From positions 1 to 54,217 of the forward strand of contig JASHNQ010000004.1 of NCBI GenBank assembly GCA_030041545.1: DNA of 54,217 bases. Direction: 5' to 3'. This DNA is from a candidate division FCPU426 bacterium (GTDB lineage: Bacteria; Oederibacteriota; Muellerivitia; Muellerivitales; Muellerivitaceae). Both the position numbers and the translations under genes were made by a program. The notes beneath the pieces are model-generated. The model did no database searches. It worked only from the letters and a program-made list of their open reading frames with translations, and was not told the DNA's origin. Shown piece after piece: positions 47,160 to 54,217 of this stretch; the first letter of the stretch is position 1; every line of letters begins with the position of its first letter.

Positions 47160-47341
47160 GCGGGTTGCTGAAAAAGTCCCTAAAACAGACTTTTTCAGCT
47201 GACGACATTTGCGGAAACTCACGATTTCAACAGCGTTCATAGGGAAAACCCCTATGTACCCTCAAAACCAAGGCCCGCGGAATCTTTGGGGTAGGCAGGC
47301 TGCTTTGTAGCTCTTTTTTACTTTTTCAGCAGCCTGTTAGA
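47160..47341. repeat. MITE-like element with GCTGCTGAAAAAGT ends
   Basis: GTTGCTGAAAAAGTC at the left edge and the inverted CTTTTTCAGCAGCCTG at the right edge bound a 180-bp non-coding unit. A perfect 12-bp-arm hairpin (GCTGAAAAAGTC / GACTTTTTCAGC, loop of 9) is at 47165-47197, and CATAGGG / CCCTATG at about 47238-47256. GCTGCTGAAAAAG ends of this kind are known on dispersed elements elsewhere. Confidence 0.5.
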
Positions 47342-47411
47342 GGCTAGGTTTCCGGACCATGGGGCCAAGTGAAAAATGAGCATCGCATTTCAGCTTTCCT
47401 CCCACCCCAAT

Positions 47412-47443
47412 AAAAAAAGCCGGGCCCCCAAAGGGGTCCGGCT
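47412..47443 (-). terminator. Intrinsic terminator of the DUF11 lipoprotein gene
   Basis: On the minus strand AGCCGG-A-CCCC pairs with GGGG-CCCGGCT over a short T-rich loop, followed by seven T. It lies about 115 bp after the stop codon at 47560. Confidence 0.8.
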
Positions 47444-47559
47444 CTGGACTCCATGGAACCAGGCCGCCCCCTCATGGGAGGCAGTCTGGACGGTAGGAGT
47501 CCCATCGGCAAGGATGGCGGTTACGTCATCGTTTAGGGTTTTTCCTCCAGTCGTGTCCC

Positions 47560-48741
47560 TTAAAGGCCCAATAAACCCGTTATGAGACAGTCGGCCGTAG
47601 CCGTCAAGGACGAAGCCAGGCTGGAGCAGCTCAAGACCGCGCTGTTCTGAAGCGTCGACCCGACGAGGTTGGTCAAACTGTCGCTCACCTGGGTGACGTA
47701 GGTCATGGTGCAGGTGCAGGGGCCCACCGAGTTGTAAACCCAGGTCAGGGTCTGCCCGGAGGCGCTGAAGGTGCCGCCCGCGATGGTCGTGGCCGTTCCC
47801 TGCACGTAGCTCAACCCCGTGGGCAGGACATCCTGGATGGTCACGTTGTTGGCCGAACAGCTGCATCCCGTGACCCCCAGGTTGAGGGTGTAGGTGACCG
47901 CCGCGCCTAGGGCCGCGGAAACCGGAGCGCAGGACTGGCTCAGGCTGATGGTCGGGATGGGGATGGGCGTATTGGTGGGCGGAGGCGGTGCCGGTGTAAA
48001 GCTGTTAGTGGGAGTCGAGGTGAAGGTGGGCGTGTTGGTCGGCGGGACCGGCGTGTAAGTGTTCGTAAACGTGTAGGTATAGGTGGCCGTGGGCGGCACC
48101 GGAGTGAAGGTGTAAGTGGCCGTCGGAGGCACCGGAGTGAAGGTATTGGTGGGCGTGGGTGGCACCGGCGTAAAGGTGGGCGTGGGCGTCGGAATGACGA
48201 CCGTCGGCACCAGCGTCGGCGTGGCGGCGGTCACCAGCAGGTTGGCCGTTGAGGAAACGGCCGCGGACAGGAGGGAACAAGTCATGACCTCGGTGTTCGC
48301 CAGGGTCGATCCCACCAGGCTGGCCGAATTACCCACTTGGGCCACGTAGTTCATGACGCAGGTGCAGGGTCCCACCGCGGCATAAACCCAGGTCAAGGTC
48401 GATCCCACGCAGGTGAAGGTTCCGCCGGCCAGGGTGCTGGCCGTTCCCTGGACGTAGCTTAAGCCCGCGGGCAGCACGTCCGTGATCTGGCAGGCGGTGG
48501 CCGTGCCGCCGGAAATGTTCAACGCAATGCTATAGGTGACCGAGGCTCCCGGGGGTGCCGAGGTGGGAGAACAGGTTTGGGAACAACTACACGTCGGCCC
48601 GCCTACGGACGAGGATTTTTCCGCCGAAGCCTGGGTCTGGGGGGCGTTGACCGGGTTGTTGGCCTGCTGGCAACCCGCCACCCATAAAAGGGCCAAGGCG
48701 ACAGCGCTCCACCGAACGGCTTGGAATGGACTTTTCATCAT
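47560..48741 (-). CDS. Surface lipoprotein with two DUF11-like domains joined by a TPT linker
   Basis: A 393-residue protein; GGAG lies 6 nt before the first ATG. The signal ends in the lipobox WVAGC. Two homologous DUF11-type beta-sandwiches follow: about 45-170 (TYSIALNISGGTATACQITD, VLPAGLSYVQGTASTLAGG) and about 265-393 (VTYTLNLGVTGCSCSANNVT, VLPTGLSYVQGTATTIAGG). They are about half identical and rich in paired cysteines (CSCSQTC, CTCVMNY). The linker (about 175-265) has repeats like FTPVPPTATYTFTPVPPTAT. DUF11 domains are surface-exposed repeats. It probably forms an extended stalk bearing two heads. Disulfides and lipidation suggest outer-surface exposure. Confidence 0.75.
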   Translation of the reverse strand: MMKSPFQAVRWSAVALALLWVAGCQQANNPVNAPQTQASAEKSSSVGGPTCSCSQTCSPTSAPPGASVTYSIALNISGGTATACQITDVLPAGLSYVQGTASTLAGGTFTCVGSTLTWVYAAVGPCTCVMNYVAQVGNSASLVGSTLANTEVMTCSLLSAAVSSTANLLVTAATPTLVPTVVIPTPTPTFTPVPPTPTNTFTPVPPTATYTFTPVPPTATYTYTFTNTYTPVPPTNTPTFTSTPTNSFTPAPPPPTNTPIPIPTISLSQSCAPVSAALGAAVTYTLNLGVTGCSCSANNVTIQDVLPTGLSYVQGTATTIAGGTFSASGQTLTWVYNSVGPCTCTMTYVTQVSDSLTNLVGSTLQNSAVLSCSSLASSLTATADCLITGLLGL

Positions 48742-49427
48742 GTCGATCTCCTTTTCTCTTTTTCTCTTTACTTTAAGCTCCGTCCCTTGGCCGCCAAGGC
48801 GCCCATGGGACGAAGGATGAATAATTTGGGCCGTTTAAAAACACAAAACCAAAAATCCCCAAAACTTCTCTCTCCCAACCGTCCTTTGCCCTTTCGTAAC
48901 CGTTGAAAGAGCGGGCGGAATATTTTTGGAGATCCTTACGGTTACTCAAGCAACTCGGGTGCCAAATGAGGCGGCCGGAAAAAAGGCGTTTTTGGGGGAA
49001 AAGCCGGAAGAAGCGGTGGGGAGTTCGGGCGTCAACGCCCATGCGCCGGCGCCCGAAAGCGAGGGCAAAATCCGGAAAATGGTTTCAGGGCAGGGATGAC
49101 TCGCCGGAGGTTGGAAGCCTGGTAGAGACTCAGTTTGGATAATTCCCCTTTTGAAAGAGGGGAAAAGGGAAGATGTTCCGCCAAAATGAGTCACTACCGG
49201 AAGCCCGTATTTCTTGGTCTTGAGGCGCAGCGTTTTGGAATCCGATTGGAGGCCTTGGCCGCGCCCGGCTTTTGTGGCCTTTTAAGAAAATTCGCCTCCC
49301 CTTGGCTCCAAATGAACCTCCCGCAGCACCTTGCCCGCCGGCGGGGGAAAGGCTAAAGTGTCGTCGGAAAATGGGGTTTGAGCCGCCGTTCCCTCTTCCA
49401 TCCATCCTTGCCAGCGAGGTGAAAGCT
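48742..49427. other. Intergenic region, 686 bp
   Basis: Contains an ATTCCCCTTTTGAAAGAGGGG palindromic fragment (49141-49160) and promoters for both flanking genes. A weak 57-codon frame (TTG 48926 to TGA 49099, product including GEKPEEAVGSSGVNAHAPAP) has coding-like third positions but no good start. Otherwise nothing is recognised. Confidence 0.3.
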
Positions 49428-50453
49428 ATGAAGCCGGTCGCTATCCATAAATATTACGAGGATGTTTGGACGGACGGATGGATCACCCACTGCGAGGAAA
49501 ATTCCATCCCCTTCGAGGTGATCAACGGCTACCGGACGGATGTGGTGCCAAACCTCCGGAAATTCTCCGCCCTCTTTTGGAACTTCAATCCTTGGCGCTA
49601 CGAGGACCTGCTTTACGCCCGGCACATCCTCAAGACCGCCGAATTCATGGGCTTGAAAGTCTTCCCCAACGAGAACACGGCTTGGCACTACGACGATAAA
49701 ATCGCCCAGAAATACATCCTGGAGGCCATCGGCGCGCCCCTGGCGCCCACCTGGGTTTTTTACGACCGGAACGAGGCCCTGGGCTGGCTGGGCCGGGCCT
49801 CCTTTCCCCTCATCGGCAAGTTGCGCCGGGGCGCGGCCTCCCATAACGTTTTTCTCCTGGAATCCCGTTCCCAGGCCGAGGCCTACTGCCGGAAGATGTT
49901 CGGGCGGGGCATCGATCCCGCGCCACGGCTCTTCAGCGACATGGGAGTACGGATGAACAAGGTGAAGAAGCTGAAATCCGGCAAGGACGTGGTGAAGGCC
50001 TTCGCCAAGCTGGCGGTCAAGATCTCCAGCGCCCGGCATTTCTCGCAAGTGGAGAGGGGTTACGCGCTTTTCCAGGAATTCATGCCCGACAACCAGCACG
50101 ACGTGCGCATCTTCGTCATCGGCAACAAAGCCTTCGGCTTCACCCGTAACATGCGCAAGGGGGATTTCCGGGCATCGGGCAGCGGGTCCTTCGACTACAG
50201 CCGGGACCGGATGCCCGACGAAACCGTGAGGGCGGCCTTCGAGGTCTCCCGGAAACTGGGATTCCAAGCCATGAACTACGATTTCCTCAGGGATCAAGGC
50301 GGGAAGCATAAGTTGATTGAAATGAGTTTCGGAACCTTCGCCAAGCCCACCTATGACTGCCCCGGTTATTGGGACCCGCGCTTGAAATGGCATGAGGGGC
50401 ACCATTGGCCCCAGGCCGAGATCTACAAGGTCGTGGTGGAAGGCGGGAACTGA
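49428..50453 (+). CDS. ATP-grasp enzyme (RimK-like)
   Basis: A 341-residue protein from ATG 49428 behind GAGGTGAAAG; long upstream in-frame sequence is not protein-like. An N-terminal domain (MKPVAIHKYYEDVWTDGWIT) precedes an ATP-grasp fold: FPNENTAWHYDDKIAQKYIL, FPLIGKLRRGAASHNVFLLE (ATP-binding Lys and Gly-rich loop), LFQEFMPDNQHDVRIFVIGN, and metal site FDYSRDRMPDE...MNYDFLRDQGG, ending IEMSFGTFAKP. Such enzymes join carboxylates to amines; this branch occurs near polysaccharide or peptide-modification genes. Substrate not visible. It is convergent with the PorV-like gene (stop to stop 16 bp). Confidence 0.82.
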   Translation: MKPVAIHKYYEDVWTDGWITHCEENSIPFEVINGYRTDVVPNLRKFSALFWNFNPWRYEDLLYARHILKTAEFMGLKVFPNENTAWHYDDKIAQKYILEAIGAPLAPTWVFYDRNEALGWLGRASFPLIGKLRRGAASHNVFLLESRSQAEAYCRKMFGRGIDPAPRLFSDMGVRMNKVKKLKSGKDVVKAFAKLAVKISSARHFSQVERGYALFQEFMPDNQHDVRIFVIGNKAFGFTRNMRKGDFRASGSGSFDYSRDRMPDETVRAAFEVSRKLGFQAMNYDFLRDQGGKHKLIEMSFGTFAKPTYDCPGYWDPRLKWHEGHHWPQAEIYKVVVEGGN

Positions 50454-50469
50454 AAAGGCCTGGAACCCC

Positions 50470-52374
50470 TTAAGGGGTGGATTGGCTTAAGGTGACCGTG
50501 GCTTCCTGGCTGCGGGGGTACCATTCATTCGCCGAGTTCACGGGAACCACGATGAAGGAATAGGCGTCCTGGTTTCCCGGCGCCTTCATGAGCAGGTTCG
50601 TATCGGCCGTGTTGATCACCTTCAGGACCTCGTAAACCCCGTCCAAAGCGGGACTGCATAACAACAGGTAGCCGGTGGCGGCGGATTCGCCGTCCCAGGC
50701 CAGGAAGACCTCCCGGTCGGGTTGGGCCACCGCGCTCAGGCGCCGGCCGGGGGGCTTCCCCAGTTGGGCCAGTTCCCCGCCGGTGGGATACCAAACGCAG
50801 GTCCCGATGGTCCTTTCCTTCTGTTCCCTGACCACGGACGTCACGATCCACTGGCAGCCCAGGTTCTCCGGGGCGTTGACCAGCCAGACCCGGTTCGATT
50901 GGGAGGGCTCGCGGGTCATCTTGACCGCCTGGCCCCCCGGCGGCTTGCGGTAAAGGTTGTAGCCCAAAATTCCCCTCTCCCGGGGAACGACCCAGGAAAG
51001 CTCGATGCCCACCGAATCCACTTTCGCGGTCAACCCGTTGAAGACCGACTGCGGCGGGCGGCCCCCCCCCTCCTGCCGGGCCAGGTCGAGGGCCTCTTTC
51101 TCATCCGGCGTGGTGAAGTGGCTCTCGGGGGAAGGATAGCTCCGGCTTCCGCCGTCCCCCAAGGAAATCACCGCGACGCTGTAAGCCGTTCCAGGGGAGT
51201 AATTTTTGAGGTCATAAACGTTCCCCTTAACGGGTTGGGACGCCGTCCAATTCCCGCCATTAAGCGGCCGGGTCATGACCTCGTAGGTCCGGACCGGGCC
51301 CGAAGCCTTGTCCCATTGGATTTCCATCGTTTGAAAATCCTTTTGGCGGACCGTCACGTTTTGGGGGGCGTTGAGCTCGCTGCCCGGGATCCAGGGCCCG
51401 TCCCAACGGAAGATGCCCGAGAGCCGGTTGACGGTCCCGAGATTGTTGTAGGGTTCGAAGGCGTAATCCAGTTGGAAGAAGGAGTATCGGACCCCCGCTC
51501 CGGCCGAAAAGCCCTCGGTTTGGGAATCGGCCAGGTAACCCGCCCTCAAGGCGAAGGTTTTCTGGTACCAGTATTCCGCCCCCACGCTGAATCGTTGGGT
51601 GGCGTCCGTCACCTCGTCGGAAGCGTCGGCCGCCAAGGTCAGGCGGTAGGAGGGATTTTCCAGGGCGGTAAAGGCGATTCCCCCGTTCACCACCATCGGG
51701 AGCGGCTCCAGGCTGGAAAATTGGACGCCCGGGCCCAGGTTGAGGATGCTTCCGGCTAGGGTCAGCCGGGGGGTCACCCGGTAGAGCGCCCCGAAATCGA
51801 ACCCGAAGCCGGTTCCCTCCACCGTGGAGAGTTTCTCATCGATATATTCCACCCCCGCGCCCAATTGGAGGCTGTTGAAGGACATCCCCCAGTCCGCGAT
51901 GAGGGCCGTGTCTTGGGCCGAAACGGAGGGCGTGGAAGCCGAATTCGTGCTGTTGAACGGGGCCGTTCCCAGGCCCAGGTAGCCCAGCCCCAGGACGCCG
52001 CTGGCGCCCAGCGGGACTGCCGCGCCCACGAAATCGTAACCGATGCCAGCCAGGAAATCCTCGTGCCCATACCCGATTTCCGGCAGCAGGATGTTCCCCA
52101 AACCCGCCGGGTTGAAGGAGAGGGTGTCGATGTCGTCGGCCACGGCGCTGAAAGCCTGCCCCATGCCGTCGGGCCGGGCGCCCGGGGTCATGAGCAGGAA
52201 ATCGGCGCCCGATGTCAGGGCGGCCGCATGGGCTTGGGCGGCCGACATTAAAAAGGCGGCTCCCAAGATGAATTTTAAGCTTTTAGTTCCAAATTTTAAA
52301 TTATGGCCTGCTTTTCGCACCGAGAAAATTCTCAACCATTCAAAATTCAAGAATTCAAAATTTGTTTTCCTCAT
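50470..52374 (-). CDS. PorV/PorQ-like outer-membrane protein with FN3-like domains
   Basis: A 634-residue protein. The ATG 52374 overlaps the stop of the upstream gene (ATGA), so this start is firm. An unusually long leader (about 1-51) ends AQAHAAAL, and its first 35 residues are encoded by AATTC/AAATTT-rich repeat-like DNA. Residues 52-350 are a PorV/UPF0164-type barrel ([58 protein letters not shown]). Two to three FN3-like domains follow ([38 protein letters not shown]). In Bacteroidota PorV shuttles type IX secretion cargo. Gene coupling to a FlgD-like C-terminal protein recalls cargo recognition, but other T9SS genes are not in the window. Confidence 0.78.
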   Translation of the reverse strand: MRKTNFEFLNFEWLRIFSVRKAGHNLKFGTKSLKFILGAAFLMSAAQAHAAALTSGADFLLMTPGARPDGMGQAFSAVADDIDTLSFNPAGLGNILLPEIGYGHEDFLAGIGYDFVGAAVPLGASGVLGLGYLGLGTAPFNSTNSASTPSVSAQDTALIADWGMSFNSLQLGAGVEYIDEKLSTVEGTGFGFDFGALYRVTPRLTLAGSILNLGPGVQFSSLEPLPMVVNGGIAFTALENPSYRLTLAADASDEVTDATQRFSVGAEYWYQKTFALRAGYLADSQTEGFSAGAGVRYSFFQLDYAFEPYNNLGTVNRLSGIFRWDGPWIPGSELNAPQNVTVRQKDFQTMEIQWDKASGPVRTYEVMTRPLNGGNWTASQPVKGNVYDLKNYSPGTAYSVAVISLGDGGSRSYPSPESHFTTPDEKEALDLARQEGGGRPPQSVFNGLTAKVDSVGIELSWVVPRERGILGYNLYRKPPGGQAVKMTREPSQSNRVWLVNAPENLGCQWIVTSVVREQKERTIGTCVWYPTGGELAQLGKPPGRRLSAVAQPDREVFLAWDGESAATGYLLLCSPALDGVYEVLKVINTADTNLLMKAPGNQDAYSFIVVPVNSANEWYPRSQEATVTLSQSTP

Positions 52375-54217
52375 TGCTTCAACACCACCACTTTTCGGAT
52401 CACCGTCGTGCCGTTGGCTTGCCGCACAGCCACCAGGTAAAGGCCGCTGGAGGATGGCGATCCATCGCCGTCCTTGCCGTCCCACGTGGCACTGGAGGCG
52501 CCCGGCGCGACGGTCAGGTGCCGGATCAGGGCACCGGTGGCGGTATGCACGGTGATGGCCAGGGGGTCTCCGCCGCCGCCGTTGTACAGCACCGTCAGGG
52601 GCGCGTCGCTGAGGTCATGGAACACGTTGGCGCTCAAGTAGACCGCGCCCGGGGCCGTCGCCGGGGTCGGGGTGGCGGTAGCGCGGGACACCTGGGCCAG
52701 GGACCACCAGGAGAAATGGGAGGTCGCCACCGTCACCGCGCTGTTTGAAATGCCAACAACGGTTGCCTGGCTCCAGCCGGAACCGCTGTTGGTCAAGACC
52801 GTGATGTTCGACGTGTCGCCTGAGGTGTTGGGAAAGATCAGGGTGACGCTCGCGTCGGGTTGGACAGTGGTCCCCGAGGAGTCGGAAGCGCTGATGAAAT
52901 AGACCGATCCAATGGAAACGGGCTCAAACCCTGATGGTAGGGAAGGCGCGGCGCTTGAGCCGTATTCGGTGACGGTGATGGTGACGGGGTTGACGCTAAA
53001 CGCGCTCGCGGGCAGCGAGAGGACGATGTCATTGGAGCCCAGGGGGGTGAAGGTATTCGCGTTGCCGTTATAGACTACGGGTTCGCTCCCGATAGGCGTA
53101 TCGGTGGACGTGGCCGTCGGCGTGAAAGTGGGGGTCAGCGTTGGAGTGTCCGTAATGGTTGAAGTGGCCGTCAGGGTGGCGGTGCTGGTAGGCGTGAAAG
53201 AGGCGCTAAGGGTGGGGGTCTGGGAGGCCGTCGCCGTCGGGGTCGGAGTGACCGTGCTGGTGGCTGTTAAGGTCGCCGTGTTGGTGGCGGTGCCCGTGGC
53301 CGTGGCGGTCGGGGTCAAGGTGGGGGTTTGAGTCGTCGTGGAAGTGGCCGAATTGGTGGCCGTGAGGGTGGCCGTGGAGGTGGCGGTGCTGGTATCGGTA
53401 CCGGTTAGGCTGTTGGTGGAAGTCGCCGTGACCGTGCTCGTTACCGTATTGGTGGCAGTGTTCGTGGCCGTATTAGTAGCCGTGTTCGTCCTCGTATTGG
53501 TGGGTGTATCCGTGACCGTGTTAGTAACCGTGTTGGTCGTCGTGCCAGTGGTTGTGTCCGTGGCGGTATTAGTAGCTGTATTCGTCGCCGTGTTGGTGGG
53601 TGTGTTTGTGGCCGTGTTAGTGGGCGTACCCGTGGGAGTGGCGGTGAACACCAGGGTATTCGTCGGCGTCCCGGTGGCTGTGTCCGTTGCCGTCCAGGTA
53701 TTGGTCGGCGTGTTCGTCAAGGTATTAGTGGCCGTGCTGGTGGCGGTGTTGGTCGCGGTCCAAGTATTGGTGGGCGTATCCGTGGGAGTGGCGGTGAACA
53801 CCAGGGTGTTGGTCGGCGTCCCCGTGGCCGTGTCCGTTGCCGTCCAGGTGTTGGTAGGTGTATTCGTGGCCGTGTTGGTGGCGGTACCCGTTGCCGTCCA
53901 GCTATTCGTCGGCGTAGCCGTCGCGGTATTCGTAGCCGTGCTCGTCGCGGTCCAAGTATTGGTGGGCGTGCCTGTGGCCGTGTTGGTGGCGGTGCCCGTT
54001 GCCGTCCAGGTGTTGGTCGGCGTGGCCGTCGCGGTATTCGTAGCCGTGCTCGTCGCGGTCCAGGTGTTGGTGGGCGTGCCTGTGGGAGTGGCGGTGAACA
54101 CCAGGGTATTGGTCGGCGTCCCGGTGGCCGTGCCCGTCGCGGTCCAAGTATTGGTGGGCGTGCTTGTGGCCGTGTTGGTGGCGGTGCCCGTTGCCGTCCA
54201 GCTATTCGTCGGCGTGG
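52371..54217 (-). CDS. Giant TPT-repeat surface protein with FlgD-like C-terminus (N-terminus outside window)
   Basis: The frame is open from the right window edge to the stop at 52371, giving 615 codons with no credible start inside. The first 370 codons are tandem Thr-rich repeats ([18 protein letters not shown] and variants). A ZU5-like or beta-sandwich part follows (about 270-150 codons before the end, [20 protein letters not shown], ending [11 protein letters not shown]). The last 90 residues form a FlgD/CHU_C-type Ig-like domain ([40 protein letters not shown]). Such C-terminal domains act as sorting or attachment signals in several secretion routes. The Thr repeats would form a long, possibly glycosylated stalk. 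It overlaps the PorV-like gene by 4 bp, indicating an operon. Confidence 0.75.
   Translation of the reverse strand, partial: TPTNSWTATGTATNTATSTPTNTWTATGTATGTPTNTLVFTATPTGTPTNTWTATSTATNTATATPTNTWTATGTATNTATGTPTNTWTATSTATNTATATPTNSWTATGTATNTATNTPTNTWTATDTATGTPTNTLVFTATPTDTPTNTWTATNTATSTATNTLTNTPTNTWTATDTATGTPTNTLVFTATPTGTPTNTATNTPTNTATNTATNTATDTTTGTTTNTVTNTVTDTPTNTRTNTATNTATNTATNTVTSTVTATSTNSLTGTDTSTATSTATLTATNSATSTTTQTPTLTPTATATGTATNTATLTATSTVTPTPTATASQTPTLSASFTPTSTATLTATSTITDTPTLTPTFTPTATSTDTPIGSEPVVYNGNANTFTPLGSNDIVLSLPASAFSVNPVTITVTEYGSSAAPSLPSGFEPVSIGSVYFISASDSSGTTVQPDASVTLIFPNTSGDTSNITVLTNSGSGWSQATVVGISNSAVTVATSHFSWWSLAQVSRATATPTPATAPGAVYLSANVFHDLSDAPLTVLYNGGGGDPLAITVHTATGALIRHLTVAPGASSATWDGKDGDGSPSSSGLYLVAVRQANGTTVIRKVVVLKQ
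53100..54217. repeat. Tandem coding repeat of the TPT protein
   Basis: Imperfect repeats of 12-18 bp (read on the plus strand as GGCGTATTGGTGGCCGTG types) are organised in higher-order blocks of roughly 120-250 bp with near-identical stretches, for example around 53640, 53790 and 54085 (GTGGGAGTGGCGGTGAACAC). The array extends beyond the window and would be prone to length change by slippage. Confidence 0.8.

Noticed and set aside
48926-49099. Possible small protein of 57 codons starting with TTG
   Set aside because: Coding-like third positions but no convincing ribosome site, no homology I recognise and overlap with repeat-like DNA; noted in the intergenic entry only.
1-54217. tRNA, rRNA, riboswitch or origin of replication
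   Set aside because: None could be supported by reading: no cloverleaf with anticodon arm, no rRNA signature, no known riboswitch core and no DnaA-box cluster were found.

Overview
The window comes from a Gram-negative (diderm) bacterium of fairly high GC with small intergenic spaces and many exported proteins: signal peptides, lipoboxes, beta-barrels, a PorV/PorQ-like protein and a FlgD-like C-terminal domain. Thr-Pro-Thr (TPT) linkers, SLH-type porins and these surface proteins suggest an uncultured candidate phylum of the FCPU426/Elusimicrobiota/FCB type. I cannot place it further, and no rRNA or tRNA was seen.

Layout. (1) 1-4.3 kb: a porin-like outer-membrane protein cut by the window edge, then two divergent small lipoproteins with jelly-roll domains. 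(2) 4.36-22.1 kb: a glycan-degradation locus that fits xyloglucan. It holds a GH2 beta-galactosidase, GH44 endo-glucanase/xyloglucanase, XylF-like xylose-binding lipoprotein, DUF6786 protein, GH29 alpha-L-fucosidase, GH43 plus malectin, and GH31 alpha-xylosidase with a PA14 insert. It is interrupted at 7.3-9.0 kb by two toxin-antitoxin loci (one toxin truncated) and by a non-coding stretch packed with nested palindromes. (3) 22.1-31.5 kb: ExeA-like ATPase and a TPR/single-helix protein, 3-methyladenine glycosylase I, a membrane-TPR protein, a beta-barrel, a CMD-family protein and a small membrane protein. (4) 31.7-41.7 kb: accessory region with an ABC exporter, a DUF4143 ATPase lying between duplicated 5' ends of the exporter gene, a fused AAA-DUF4435 protein resembling single-gene PARIS defence, a zinc-ribbon/HEPN protein, a TPR lipoprotein-like gene, a ParB-transmembrane-NTF2-like fusion, and mazEF lying between two copies of the neighbouring gene's 3' end. 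The 35-38.7 kb part is clearly more AT-rich. (5) 41.7-46.8 kb: an overlapping three-gene signalling operon (methyltransferase, PilZ-like protein, V4R-GAF-class III nucleotide cyclase). (6) 47.5-54.2 kb: surface proteins with DUF11, TPT, FlgD-like and PorV-like domains, plus an ATP-grasp enzyme.

Repeats are a theme of the window. At least six families of dispersed palindromic or MITE-like repeats occur. Several have entered coding sequence: the GH29 signal peptide, the ParB-fusion linker and the PorV leader. One 75-bp element is nested inside another repeat. Two cargo modules (mazEF, DUF4143 ATPase) each sit between direct duplicates of a host gene end.

The best candidates for something undescribed are the array of palindromes-within-palindromes at 8.5-9.0 kb, the fused PARIS-like/HEPN pair at 35.1-37.7 kb, the membrane-anchored ParB protein with a repeat-derived linker, and the end-duplication cargo insertions. 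Residue numbers are counted from the starts given and are approximate unless a single residue is named. All family names come from reading motifs, not from a database search.
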